64,000 bases of DNA from Klebsiella huaxiensis (GTDB taxonomy: Bacteria > Pseudomonadota > Gammaproteobacteria > Enterobacterales > Enterobacteriaceae), in the NCBI RefSeq assembly GCF_003261575.2, contig NZ_CP036176.1:53222-117221 (forward strand), given 5' to 3'. The translations under genes were made by a program, and so were the position numbers. The notes beneath the pieces were generated by a model that ran no database searches, was not told the origin of the DNA, and saw only the letters and a list, made by a program, of their open reading frames with translations. This document shows, piece after piece, positions 33,564 to 42,243 of the stretch. The number at the start of each line of letters is the position of its first letter. The first letter of the stretch is position 1.

Positions 33564-33917
33564 TTAAAGACACACCGCTCTGCCACCGGTTGTGGAACTG
33601 TTACGGGCAACCCGTCTGACCAGAAGCGCAATTTCCTCTTCCTGGCTCAAATAAGCCTGCTCAATGACTGCCGCCGCCCAGGCGGGCATGTGCGCTGAAA
33701 GCCGATAGTGGATCCATTTACCCTCACGGCGGTCAATAAGCAGCCCACTTTCCCGTAGCATGGAAAGGTGGCGGGATATCTTGGGCTGGGATTCCTCCAG
33801 CGTTCCGCAAAGCTCGCAAACACAGAGTTCTCCTGACGCTCTCAGCAACAGCACGATTTTCAGGCGAGTTTCATCCGAGAGATTTTTGAAAAGCTGAAGC
33901 GCGGTGATTGGGGACAT
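33564..33917 (-). CDS. arsR: ArsR repressor of the long ars operon, classical type (117 aa)
   Basis: Winged-helix repressor released by arsenite. The metal site ELCVCELC contributes C32, C34 and C37, as in R773 ArsR. The recognition helix is ESQPKISRHLSMLRESGLLIDRREGKWIHYRL. It is the first gene of the minus-strand operon that runs to 27774. Its sensor type differs from that of the ArsR at 26050, so the two arsenic transcription units respond through different protein designs. Confidence 0.95.
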   Translation of the reverse strand: MSPITALQLFKNLSDETRLKIVLLLRASGELCVCELCGTLEESQPKISRHLSMLRESGLLIDRREGKWIHYRLSAHMPAWAAAVIEQAYLSQEEEIALLVRRVARNSSTTGGRAVCL

Positions 33918-34035
33918 AAATACTCCATGGTTTCGTTCGGCTTCATCTTAGTCCTCTCTGAATTCATGTCAACAACACATTCGAAAAATCGAATATTACA
34001 ATCTATAATTATGATGCTGAGTAAAGGGGGTTAAC

Positions 34036-34218
34036 ATGCGTATCGAAAAAGTCATTAGCTGGCTTATCAGGCAGATTCCGGACCGCTTTTTTGACGTTTT
34101 ATCCGGAACCGAATGCGCGGAAATTGATGGTATTGCGCATGACGGTTTACTGCATGATACTGAACACAAGACAGCATACCCTGTTGCAGGAAGAGGTTTC
34201 CGAAAGGTGGATAACTGA
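34036..34218 (+). CDS. Hypothetical small protein upstream of the sigma factor (60 aa)
   Basis: Not recognised. MRIEKVISWLIRQIPDRFFDVLSG... is preceded by AAAGGGGG five bases before the ATG, a good ribosome site. It could be a leader or the start of a decayed gene. The stretch between it and the sigma factor gene (34219-34335) shows nothing else. Confidence 0.35.
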   Translation: MRIEKVISWLIRQIPDRFFDVLSGTECAEIDGIAHDGLLHDTEHKTAYPVAGRGFRKVDN

Positions 34219-34335
34219 TCGGATGCTATCAGTCCATCACATCATCATGGCACCGACAGTTCCCGGACCCCATCCCCGACAGCATCAGAACCAATATCCT
34301 CCCGCTATGCGGTGTATTTAACGAGAGAGTCATAA

Positions 34336-34878
34336 ATGGAGCAACTGAACGGCACGCCGCCTTGCCTTATGAAGGCGTGGAAGAAGCATGAACACGAACT
34401 TCTTTGCTGGTTACTCAGACAAGTGGGTAATGAGGCTGATGCTGATGATCTGATACAGGAAACCTTTCTCCGGGCAATACGACAACATGGGAAATTCTGT
34501 GCCATCGTGAATGCCAGAGCCTGGCTGTTTGAGGTTGCCCGGCATCTGCTTATTGATAAAAGCCGCCAGCAGCGTCCATTTATGCCTCTCCACGATGATT
34601 TATCATTGCCGGATAATACGCCTGAAACTGTCGACTCACTGGCTGGTTGTCTGCCCCGCATCCTGGATAAAATGGCAGAGTCTGATCGGATTATCCTTAC
34701 GCTCTGTGATCTTGAGGGGATGAAACAGGCTGAGTTTGCAGACCGAAATGGTCTGACACTTGCGGCAACCAAATCGCGTTTATCCCGGGCGAGGGATAGG
34801 CTGCATAGGAAACTTTCCAGCAATTGCCAGATCAGACTGGATGAGTATGGTCGGGTATGTTGTTTCACTCCCAAGTGA
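34336..34878 (+). CDS. sigZ: ECF RNA polymerase sigma factor, SigZ type (180 aa)
   Basis: Region 2 is MKAWKKHEHELLCWLLRQVGNEADADDLIQETFLRAIRQ...INARAWLFEVARHLLIDKSRQQ. Region 4 is LPRILDKMAESDRIILTLCDLEGMKQAEFADRNGLTLAATKSRLSRARDRLHRKL. The tail RLDEYGRVCCFTPK with its Cys pair is typical of SigZ-like ECF factors. No anti-sigma gene is adjacent, so the Cys pair may take part in sensing. It lies 156 bases upstream of a permease and thioredoxin pair on the same strand, which it probably drives. Confidence 0.9.
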   Translation: MEQLNGTPPCLMKAWKKHEHELLCWLLRQVGNEADADDLIQETFLRAIRQHGKFCAIVNARAWLFEVARHLLIDKSRQQRPFMPLHDDLSLPDNTPETVDSLAGCLPRILDKMAESDRIILTLCDLEGMKQAEFADRNGLTLAATKSRLSRARDRLHRKLSSNCQIRLDEYGRVCCFTPK

Positions 34879-35034
34879 AGAATCTGTTTCCCCTTCTGGG
34901 GTTACCGATAAGCTATTGCAGTGAAATCCTGTTCAATAACATTTCTCAGCAAATGAAATAAATCGAAAAAAACTGCATCCTTTTCTGTCAAACAGCGTCT
35001 TCCCGAAAAACAACCGTCGTGAGGCCTGTCCGTT

Positions 35035-36036
35035 ATGTTCCAGATTTTCACTGATTTTGCCACCTGGCTGGTCTATGAATGCCTTAGTCTGAGTCCTGCA
35101 ACCAAACTCGGGGAGGCGATCCACTTTTTTGTCGAAGACGTGAGCAAAATTTTCGTTCTCTTGCTGGTCATGATCTACTTTGTGGCCATACTACGGGCCT
35201 CGCTGGATATTGAGAGGGTAAGAAACTATCTTGCAGGTAAGCACCGTGGAATGGGGTATTTACTGGGCTCCTGCTTTGGCGCCGTTACTCCGTTCTGTTC
35301 CTGCTCAAGTATCCCGGTATTTCTGGGGTTTACTTCGGCTGGTATCCCCCTCGGGATTACCATGGCCTTTCTCATCACATCCCCCCTTATCAATGAAGTC
35401 GCCGTCCTGCTTCTGGTCAGCCTGCTCGGATGGAAGTTCACGCTCATTTATATTGCTGTCGGAATGGCTGTTGGTATGGCTGGCGGTGCTTTTCTTGATC
35501 GGATTAAGGCCGAACGCTGGTTAGCCGATTTTGCCGCCGATGCCCTCAGAGACGGGCAGCAACATCAAACTGATGAGATCCGACAATCTACCATGGCACC
35601 GCATATGCCTCTCTCAAAGCGACATGCCTTTGCTAAAGAGGAAACTCTCACCATTTTTAAGCGTGTCTGGCTCTGGGTCATTCTCGGAGTAGGACTTGGT
35701 GCGGCATTGCATGGATTTGTGCCCGACGGATGGATCGCGTCGCATCTCGGTGCCGGTCAGTGGTGGACTGTCCCTGTAGCTGTGCTGGTTGGCATACCTC
35801 TCTATTCCAATGCTACCGGTGTGATCCCTGTGATGGAGAGTCTGATCACGAACGGCCTGCCAGTGGGGACAACTCTGGCTTTTTGCATGAGCACTGTGGC
35901 TGCCAGCTTTCCTGAGTTCATTCTGCTCAAACAGGTGATGAAGTGGCAATTACTGTGCACCCTGCTGTTGCTGTTGTTGACCTCTTTCACACTGGTTGGC
36001 TGGATTTTTAACGTTGTATTCCCGTTAATTCCCTGA
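35035..36036 (+). CDS. UPF0718/ArsP-like permease with TPFCSCS motif (333 aa)
   Basis: Polytopic inner-membrane protein. GAVTPFCSCSSIPVFLGFTSAGIPLGITMAFLITSPLINEVAVLLL is the family hallmark, and PVAVLVGIPLYSNATGVIPVMESLITNGLPVGTTLAF starts the second half. The central loop is basic and lacks the Cys cluster of the permease at 26485. Homologues are described as ArsP-like or as metal/metalloid permeases. Pairing with an ECF sigma factor and a CxxC thioredoxin-like protein, beside ars genes, points to stress-induced export. The substrate is not known. Confidence 0.85.
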   Translation: MFQIFTDFATWLVYECLSLSPATKLGEAIHFFVEDVSKIFVLLLVMIYFVAILRASLDIERVRNYLAGKHRGMGYLLGSCFGAVTPFCSCSSIPVFLGFTSAGIPLGITMAFLITSPLINEVAVLLLVSLLGWKFTLIYIAVGMAVGMAGGAFLDRIKAERWLADFAADALRDGQQHQTDEIRQSTMAPHMPLSKRHAFAKEETLTIFKRVWLWVILGVGLGAALHGFVPDGWIASHLGAGQWWTVPVAVLVGIPLYSNATGVIPVMESLITNGLPVGTTLAFCMSTVAASFPEFILLKQVMKWQLLCTLLLLLLTSFTLVGWIFNVVFPLIP

Positions 36037-36049
36037 AGAGGATTATAAA

Positions 36050-36280
36050 ATGAAGCATGTAAAAGTACTGGGTACAGGCTGTTCCGGTTGTAAAACAACC
36101 ATCCGCCTTATCCAGCAGGTGGCTGATGAGAGAGGCGTCGCTATTCAGCTTGAAAAAGTGGAGTCACTGTCTGAAATAATGAAACACAAAGTGATGGCGA
36201 CCCCGGCGGTTGTCGTTGATAACATCGTTGTACATACTGGAGGAATACCATCAAGAGACATTATCGAAAGCTGGCTCTGA
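36050..36280 (+). CDS. Small thioredoxin-fold redox protein, MTH895/TM0996 type (76 aa)
   Basis: MKHVKVLGTGCSGCKTTIRLIQQVADERG carries a CxxC at C11 and C14. MKHKVMATPAVVVDNIVVHTGG holds the cis-proline (ATPAVV) of the thioredoxin fold. These very short redox-active disulfide proteins commonly sit beside UPF0718 permeases. It begins 13 bases after the permease stop, with GAGGA upstream. It could reduce or deliver the permease's substrate. Confidence 0.9.
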   Translation: MKHVKVLGTGCSGCKTTIRLIQQVADERGVAIQLEKVESLSEIMKHKVMATPAVVVDNIVVHTGGIPSRDIIESWL

Positions 36281-36557
36281 CCTGCAGGCAGGGAAATAAT
36301 TCCTGTTCGTTCATTGCCTGAAATATCAAGCTCTGATCTCTGTAGAGGACTCCCGGCAGCCCCTTTTTTAATGAAAAGTTCAGACCCAGAGATGAAGGTA
36401 TACCTTCATCTCTGTCGCGGAGCTCCGCCACAGCAGGTAAAGTTTACACTCTGATATCTCACTTATCACAGTCAGTTCAGGTCCGTTTTTTGCTCTCTGA
36501 CCGCTGGCCGTCTTACTGCAGTCCCTGTTCAGCCTTTAGTTATCATATTCCTGACGC
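36281..36557. other. Intergenic region with a perfect 28-bp palindrome
   Basis: No gene was seen. CAGAGATGAAGGTA followed directly by its reverse complement occupies 36387-36414. It has no T-run. It may be a factor-independent hairpin or an operator. Confidence 0.6.
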
Positions 36558-36761
36558 TTATTCGTTTAAAGTCTGAAACTTCGCTTCAAGCTCAAGTATT
36601 CTGAGACACATCTGCTCAATAAGTTCTGGTGTGATGGTTTTTTTAAAACGAGCGATGAGTTCAGCATCCGTGTCATCCATATATTTTATGGGTTTATCAA
36701 ATGCAACCTGGCTAAGCCGGGCAAGCGCAAGAACTTCATCAATCATAAGGATTTTCTTCAT
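36558..36761 (-). CDS. Hypothetical protein (67 aa)
   Basis: MKKILMIDEVLALARLSQVAFDKPIKYMDDTDAELIARFKK... is helical and charged. It resembles small helix-turn-helix or phage-type proteins (TPELIEQMCLRILELEAKFQTL), but no family can be named. AAGG lies eight bases before the ATG. Its nearest neighbour, the universal stress protein gene, is upstream on the same strand. Confidence 0.5.
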   Translation of the reverse strand: MKKILMIDEVLALARLSQVAFDKPIKYMDDTDAELIARFKKTITPELIEQMCLRILELEAKFQTLNE

Positions 36762-36842
36762 AATGTCGCCTTTTCTTCCCGACTCAGGGTTTTAATGCCA
36801 GTCTGGAATTAAGTTTTCCCGGAGTTTCCTCCGGGTTCCGAC

Positions 36843-37688
36843 TTATCTGAGCATTAACAGCGGGACTCTGGTCTGTTCGAGCATCGCAGTTGTGTTACTG
36901 CCGATGAAAAAACGACGCAGGGAAGAGTGCCCATATGCCCCCATGACAATCAAATCCACGCCGTTGTCTGCGGCGTAACGACAAAGCGCCTCCGTTACCG
37001 AGCGTCCTTCAGCTAACCGGGATATCGCACTGATGCCAGCGCACTGCAGACTACGCTTTGCCTCTTCGAGGGTATGAGCATCGCCGTTAACCATTACGAT
37101 ATGACATTCCAGGCTCTGCAGCAGAGGGCTGAGCGTCAGTCGACGCAGGTTTCTCCGGCTTTCCTCACTGCCATCAAACGCAAACATGACTCTTGAAGGT
37201 ACAGAAAAAGTTTCAGGTACAATCATTACCGGCTTTTTCTGCAGGCGGATAATGCTCTCCAGATTGCTGCCAACCGGGTTCTGTGCTCCCCGGCGACCGA
37301 GCACCATCATACGAATACCCTTCAGGTCAGCCAGGATGATATCCAGTGCGCCATGTTTCTGAAGTTGCTGAACATCCGGGATACCGATCTGGCTGAGCAG
37401 TTCCGCGCATCCGGCAAGAATGGCGCGTCCCTGAGTCATCAGCAGGCGGTTACGCTCCCCTTCTATTCGGACAAGGTCCTGCGTCAGTTGCTCCCGGCTG
37501 TCAATACCGATAGCCCCCGTAAGGTCAGAAACTGCCGGTTGTTCATTTTTTTCAAGCACATGCAGCAGGGCAAGAGGAACGTCAAGCTTCCCGGCAATCC
37601 AGGCTGCATACTCACACACGGCGCGTGTTGATGACGATCCATCCACGCAGGCAATAACGGTGTTGTCCATAGCATTAATTCCTGACAT
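36843..37688 (-). CDS. Universal stress protein, tandem UspA domains (281 aa)
   Basis: Two UspA domains. The first begins VIACVDGSSSTRAVCEYAAWIAGKLDVPLALLHVLE. The second begins SRVMFAFDGSEESRRNLRRL and ends with the nucleotide motif VMGAYGHSSLRRFFIGSNTTAML. GGAGGT precedes the ATG at 37688, which overlaps the TAA of the sulP gene, so translation is coupled. Fusion of function with SulP transporters is common in bacteria, and the pair may govern anion uptake under stress. Confidence 0.93.
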   Translation of the reverse strand: MSGINAMDNTVIACVDGSSSTRAVCEYAAWIAGKLDVPLALLHVLEKNEQPAVSDLTGAIGIDSREQLTQDLVRIEGERNRLLMTQGRAILAGCAELLSQIGIPDVQQLQKHGALDIILADLKGIRMMVLGRRGAQNPVGSNLESIIRLQKKPVMIVPETFSVPSRVMFAFDGSEESRRNLRRLTLSPLLQSLECHIVMVNGDAHTLEEAKRSLQCAGISAISRLAEGRSVTEALCRYAADNGVDLIVMGAYGHSSLRRFFIGSNTTAMLEQTRVPLLMLR

Positions 37689-39166
37689 TAATGACCTCCC
37701 ATCAGTTTTTCGATTTCTTCGGGTTTATCGTGAACACCAAAGCGATCAACGATAGTACGGGTTGCTTCGTTCATCCCGCGGATCTCAACGTCTGTTCCTT
37801 CTCTGCGGAATTTAATAACCACCTTATCCAGTGCGCTGACCGACGTGATATCCCAGAAATGGGCATGCGTAACATCAATGACAACTTTCTCTGCAGCTTC
37901 GCGAAAATCAAAATACGCCATAAAGCGGTCGGCGGAGGCAAAGAACACCTGCCCGGTGACCTTATAGAGCCGGGACTCTTCCCTGAGTTCTGAAGAGACA
38001 GCCAGAAAACGCGCCACTTTAGTGGCAAAATTCAGGGAAGCGATAAGCACACCGGTCAGTACCCCGAATGCCAGATTATGAGTGGCCACCACCACCACCA
38101 CTGTTGCCAGCATCACCACGCTGGTAGAAATGGGATGGCTTTTAAGGTCGGTAACTGAACGCCATGAAAAGGTACCAATCGAAACCATGATCATTACGGC
38201 GACAAGCGCGGCCATAGGGATTTGCGAGACCAGGTCCCTGAGAAAGACTACCATACACAGCAGGACCACACCGGCAGTGAGGGTGGACAGACGGCCCCGA
38301 CCGCCGGATTTCACGTTGATAACAGACTGACCAATCATTGCACAGCCCGCCATTCCCCCGACAAATGAGGTGCAGATATTAGCGATGCCCTGAGCCTTGC
38401 ATTCCCTGTTTTTATCACTGGGGGTATCCGTCATATCGTCCACAATCGTGGCTGTCATCATTGATTCCAGTAACCCTACAATGGCGAGGCCTGCGGAGTA
38501 AGGGAGAATAATCAGGAGCGTATCAAGATTCAGCGGGATATCCGGCACCAGGAAGACCGGCAGACTGTCAGGCAGTTTGCCCATATCCCCGACCGTACGC
38601 ACGTCCAGATGCAGCCATATGGCAATCGCCGTAAGCACCACGATACAGACAAGGGGTGAGGGGATTGTTTTATTCAGATACGGGAAGAGGTAGATAATGG
38701 CGAGCCCTACTGCCGTCATAGCATAAACATGCCAGGTCACATTGGTGAGCTCAGGTAACTGCGCCATGAAAATCAGGATCGCGAGTGCATTAACGAATCC
38801 GGTCACCACGGAGCGTGAGACGTAGCGCATGAGCCCGCCGAGTTTAAGATAACCGGCTATCAGCTGGAATACGCCGGTCAGTACGGAGGCAGCCAGTAAG
38901 TACTGTAGTCCATGATCCTTCACCAGGGTCACCATCAGGAGCGCCATTGCCCCCGTTGATGAAGATATCATCGCCGGGCGACCACCAAAGAAGGCCATAA
39001 TCAGCGGGATACAGAAAGCGGAGTAAAGCCCCACCTGAGGGTCAACACCGGCAATAATGGAAAAGGCGATCGCTTCTGGAATGAGTGCGAGCGCGACAAC
39101 AATACCAGCCAGCACGTCACCACGGACGTTACCCAGCCAGTCCTTACGCGTCGAGGACAGCAACAT
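37688..39166 (-). CDS. SulP-family anion transporter with STAS domain (492 aa)
   Basis: SLC26-like inner-membrane transporter for sulfate, bicarbonate or related anions. VLAGIVVALALIPEAIAFSIIAGVDPQVGLYSAF is the family motif near residue 17. About 12 to 14 helices follow, including SSTGAMALLMVTLV. The C-terminal 100 residues form a STAS domain (KVTGQVFFASADRFMAYFDFREAAEKVVIDVTHAHFWDITSVSALDKVVIKF). The substrate cannot be assigned. Confidence 0.93.
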   Translation of the reverse strand: MLLSSTRKDWLGNVRGDVLAGIVVALALIPEAIAFSIIAGVDPQVGLYSAFCIPLIMAFFGGRPAMISSSTGAMALLMVTLVKDHGLQYLLAASVLTGVFQLIAGYLKLGGLMRYVSRSVVTGFVNALAILIFMAQLPELTNVTWHVYAMTAVGLAIIYLFPYLNKTIPSPLVCIVVLTAIAIWLHLDVRTVGDMGKLPDSLPVFLVPDIPLNLDTLLIILPYSAGLAIVGLLESMMTATIVDDMTDTPSDKNRECKAQGIANICTSFVGGMAGCAMIGQSVINVKSGGRGRLSTLTAGVVLLCMVVFLRDLVSQIPMAALVAVMIMVSIGTFSWRSVTDLKSHPISTSVVMLATVVVVVATHNLAFGVLTGVLIASLNFATKVARFLAVSSELREESRLYKVTGQVFFASADRFMAYFDFREAAEKVVIDVTHAHFWDITSVSALDKVVIKFRREGTDVEIRGMNEATRTIVDRFGVHDKPEEIEKLMGGH

Positions 39167-39583
39167 AGTAATTTCTCAGTTTTTAGATGTAGTTAGCCCC
39201 GGAGGACATAAGTTTCAAATACGATAAAACACATCCGCAGACGGGATGTTATTACGTGCGTTCTGAGGCTCGCTCAGTACGGCGGAGGAAGGGAAAACTC
39301 AGGGTGGCGTAATGCGCATGATCAGCAGATAAATCCTTGAAAGCAGGTACTCAGCCCTCAGTGAACAGAATAAGTCAGCGTAATGTACTTTAGTGCTGAC
39401 CACGTGCTCTGTATGATACAGAATCTATCTACTATAAACGAAAATACAGCACGATCAATGCTCACACTCTATATGGGACGTTCGTACCTGGACATGATTA
39501 TCTGTGTTCAATGTCCCCGCATGACCGTCTTAACATCCAGAATATTACGTTTCCAAAAAAACCAGAAATGATTAAAAAATGAG
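39167..39583. other. Intergenic region upstream of sulP
   Basis: No supported gene. The right part is AT-rich up to the Tn3-type terminus at 39584. The promoter of the sulP-usp operon must lie in the left part, but no clear boxes were recognised. Confidence 0.4.
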
Positions 39584-39621
39584 CTTAACGTACAATAATT
39601 TTCGATATCCAAACTGACCCC
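39584..39621 (-). repeat. 38-bp Tn3-family terminal repeat inserted in a lysR gene
   Basis: On the minus strand it begins GGGGTCAGTTTGGATATC and ends ACGTTAAG, the hallmarks of a Tn3-family repeat, and it is exactly 38 bases. The outer end faces right, so the transposon lies to the left and may include the sulP, sigma factor and ars regions. Its left mate was not found in the window. Confidence 0.75.
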
Positions 39622-39777
39622 TAAAAGGCGCTTACCGATGGACTGTTCAAGACGCTTGATCTGCATACTTACAGCAGACTGGCTTCTCCCGATACGTTCG
39701 CCCGCACGGGAAAAACTGCCCGTTTCGACAACAGCAACAAAAGCACGTAGCAGGTCAATATCTAAAAGATTAGCCAT
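39622..39777 (-). pseudogene. LysR-family regulator, first 52 codons only
   Basis: MANLLDIDLLRAFVAVVETGSFSRAGERIGRSQSAVSMQIKRLEQSIGKRLL is a textbook LysR N-terminus. After the leucine pair the frame runs straight into the Tn3-type repeat and loses similarity. The effector domain is missing, so the protein cannot be a normal regulator. It is divergent from the DMT exporter gene 112 bases away, which it probably once controlled. Confidence 0.9.
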
Positions 39778-39889
39778 AGTGCTATTAGAATAACGAATAG
39801 AGGTTATCAAATCTATTCACTGGCTTAATTTATCCACCAAAAATATAGTTGTGTCATTGTTCATTTTAGAGCCCGGGAAGGGATAGGAA

Positions 39890-40783
39890 ATGTCTTACAA
39901 GCAGCTACCTGCGGTTAAACTTGCTGTCGGAATGGCGATGATAGGAACGGTTGGTGCTTTTGCCGTGGAGTCCGGACTTTCGCCTGTTTCGATAGTGTTC
40001 TGGCGCTGTGTTTTTGGCACTCTCTTTCTTGGTTTATGGTGCGTCACCAGGGGTTATCTATCGGACAGCTCTCTTTCCCTGAAGCGTCTTACTTATGCCT
40101 CTCTCGCAGGGGCCTGTATGGTGCTTAGCTGGATAGCTTTTTTTGCCGGATTCACACTAACCTCCATAGGCACAACAACTATTGTCTACCACATACAACC
40201 TTTCTTTGTTGTACTGATTAGCGCGGTGTTTCTCAGGGAGCTGATTTCGCTTAACCAGGTCCTGTGGATGTCAGGGGCATTTACAGGTGTCATTTTGGCC
40301 AGTGGACTTATTGCCCCCTCCGGTGACATTAATATTCACTGGGTTTTGGGAGTCGCGCTTACTCTGTTTGCAGCCTTGCTGTACGCGATATCAACAGTAG
40401 TGGGGAAAGGACTGGGACAGCAACGACCTGAAATTACCACATTATGCCAGACGATAACTGGAATTATTCTGCTGGCGCCCTTTACCGACTCCTTGCGTTC
40501 AGTTCCTTCTGATTCGTGGGGGTGGTTAATTGGTATAGGTGTACTGCACACAGGTGTCGCCTACGTGCTGATGTATTCAGCTTACCCAAAGTTAACCACC
40601 CCGGTAATTGGCGTGCTGACATTTATCTATCCAGTGGTTGCTATCATTGTTGACTGGGTGTTTTATGGCCATCAACCTGGGGTCATTCAGATGACAGGTA
40701 TGATGCTGATCGCACTATGCACACTTGGTGTAAAGCTGAGCTGGCATTTCCCGGTCGGGAAAAAACGGAAGATAAGTTTATAA
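39890..40783 (+). CDS. EamA/DMT-family exporter (297 aa)
   Basis: Ten predicted membrane helices in two EamA repeats. The first is PAVKLAVGMAMIGTVGAFAVESGLSPVSIVFWRCVFGTLFLGLW, with TSIGTTTIVYHIQPFFVVLISAVFLRE. The second starts with IHWVLGVALTLFAALLYAISTVVGKGL and ends KLTTPVIGVLTFIYPVVAIIVDWVFYGH. An AGGGATAGGA ribosome site is present. The substrate is probably an amino acid or other metabolite. The divergent lysR is broken, so expression may be altered. Confidence 0.9.
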   Translation: MSYKQLPAVKLAVGMAMIGTVGAFAVESGLSPVSIVFWRCVFGTLFLGLWCVTRGYLSDSSLSLKRLTYASLAGACMVLSWIAFFAGFTLTSIGTTTIVYHIQPFFVVLISAVFLRELISLNQVLWMSGAFTGVILASGLIAPSGDINIHWVLGVALTLFAALLYAISTVVGKGLGQQRPEITTLCQTITGIILLAPFTDSLRSVPSDSWGWLIGIGVLHTGVAYVLMYSAYPKLTTPVIGVLTFIYPVVAIIVDWVFYGHQPGVIQMTGMMLIALCTLGVKLSWHFPVGKKRKISL

Positions 40784-40813
40784 GACCATAGCGCCAGATA
40801 ATCTTCACAGGTT

Positions 40814-40844
40814 CAGCGTCCGCATATGGCACAAAGCAGACGCC
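40814..40844. repeat. GCGTCTGC/GGCACA hairpin element, copy 1
   Basis: CAGCGTCCGCATATGGCACA and the following bases match, at about 26 of 31 positions, the element at 44472-44502. Both contain a GCGTCNGC...GCAGACG hairpin around TGGCACA. Confidence 0.5.
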
Positions 40845-40903
40845 CATTCTCACGCTAATGCTTTGCCCTTGACTTGCCAACAACCGAATCGCTTGCTCCG
40901 CAA

Positions 40904-42181
40904 CTATGGTTTTTTATTAGAATCTTCGCCACTAAATAAATTATAATAAATTGATTTTATTAGATATTTGTCAGAATCTATATGGTCAGCACGAGTTGCA
41001 TGCTCTAATGTTTCAAATGCTAAATTATGCGCGGCCTCAGAAAATATCCCAGGCCAACCCTTACTCAGCATAGACAGTCCTTTAAGGACTCTTATCTGAA
41101 TCTCCCTCATACTGGCACCATCGCGCGCGACAGGTGAGAAAAAGTCTTCCAGTAGATCGTTATTCTGAAGTGGTGCAACATGAACTGAAGGATATTTCAC
41201 TTCTATTTCATCAGATTTATTCTGCGCGTAAGCGGAAAGTATACGAACACCTCTGCCAATGACATCAATGGCGGTTCCAGGATCGTTCACTGCGGGGGAA
41301 AGGGCCCGGCAGGCTATTTCGGCCATGACGCTAAGACAAAATCGGGGATCCTGAGCAAATGAACGTACATCCGAGACAATAATCGTCTCAAGTAAATCGG
41401 TGCTGATTGATGACTGCTGGCCTTGACTCAGGTACAAAACTGGCATGGACGGATGTATGAAACTGCCTGGCTGCGCCACGAGGTATACATGACGGGGATC
41501 ATTGGTCAGCAGCTTGCTAAGTTTCACCATATCAATATATTCAACATAACCAATCTTCTTCGGATAAACTGCAACCGTTCCTTTCGGCTGTTCATTGTTC
41601 TCAAGCCATGGATATCCACCGAGACAGGGATTTCTTGCTCTCGCAATAAATGTTTCGATGGCCGCCTGTTCTACTTTTGCCGTTGTCTCACCTACCCTCC
41701 CCAGAGAAGTCAAATGCTGTATCCAGCGAAGCAATGTGATGAGGATTAAGGCAATGACAACCAGTGTGACAATGAATAAAATGACTCTCCCCCTTTCTCC
41801 ATAAGCTCCCATATTGAGGGCAATAATCCCTACCAGACTGAAGAGAAAAGAACCGATGAAGGTGGCCAGTACATTTTGTGTGGTTACGTCTTCAACAACT
41901 AAACGCGTAGCTCTGGGAGTCACATTAGTAGTGGCTGAACCGTAGGCTGTGACCATGATACTCAGCGAAAATGTGGTCACTGCCAGCATACTCGATGCCA
42001 GTATGTTCAGAATGTTATCGACTGCTTCCGCACCAACCTTCACGGAAACCGACTCAGGTATCATTGATTTAAAAAGAATTGATAAAAGGGCCGTTATTAT
42101 CGCGACAATTGCGAATAACGTTGCCCTGAACCATAGCTTTTTAAATGTCTGCTTCAGAATCCATTTCCAGCGTGAAATCAT
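40904..42181 (-). CDS. DUF2254 membrane protein (425 aa)
   Basis: Predicted membrane protein of unknown function. Helices are visible at residues 18-38 (LWFRATLFAIVAIITALLSILF), 60-85 (LNILASSMLAVTTFSLSIMVTAYGS), about 105-125 (VLATFIGSFLFSLVGIIALNMGA) and 130-150 (RVILFIVTLVVIALILITLL). A large cytoplasmic domain follows, with CRALSPAVNDPGTAIDVIGRGVRILS, a DUF2254 hallmark. It lies 62 bases downstream of the betT stop on the same strand. No function is assigned. Confidence 0.85.
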   Translation of the reverse strand: MISRWKWILKQTFKKLWFRATLFAIVAIITALLSILFKSMIPESVSVKVGAEAVDNILNILASSMLAVTTFSLSIMVTAYGSATTNVTPRATRLVVEDVTTQNVLATFIGSFLFSLVGIIALNMGAYGERGRVILFIVTLVVIALILITLLRWIQHLTSLGRVGETTAKVEQAAIETFIARARNPCLGGYPWLENNEQPKGTVAVYPKKIGYVEYIDMVKLSKLLTNDPRHVYLVAQPGSFIHPSMPVLYLSQGQQSSISTDLLETIIVSDVRSFAQDPRFCLSVMAEIACRALSPAVNDPGTAIDVIGRGVRILSAYAQNKSDEIEVKYPSVHVAPLQNNDLLEDFFSPVARDGASMREIQIRVLKGLSMLSKGWPGIFSEAAHNLAFETLEHATRADHIDSDKYLIKSIYYNLFSGEDSNKKP

Positions 42182-42243
42182 TCTGCATTCCTCATATTGC
42201 GGCCGGGATAAATAATTGCCGCCCCCGGGACGGCATGTTGCTA

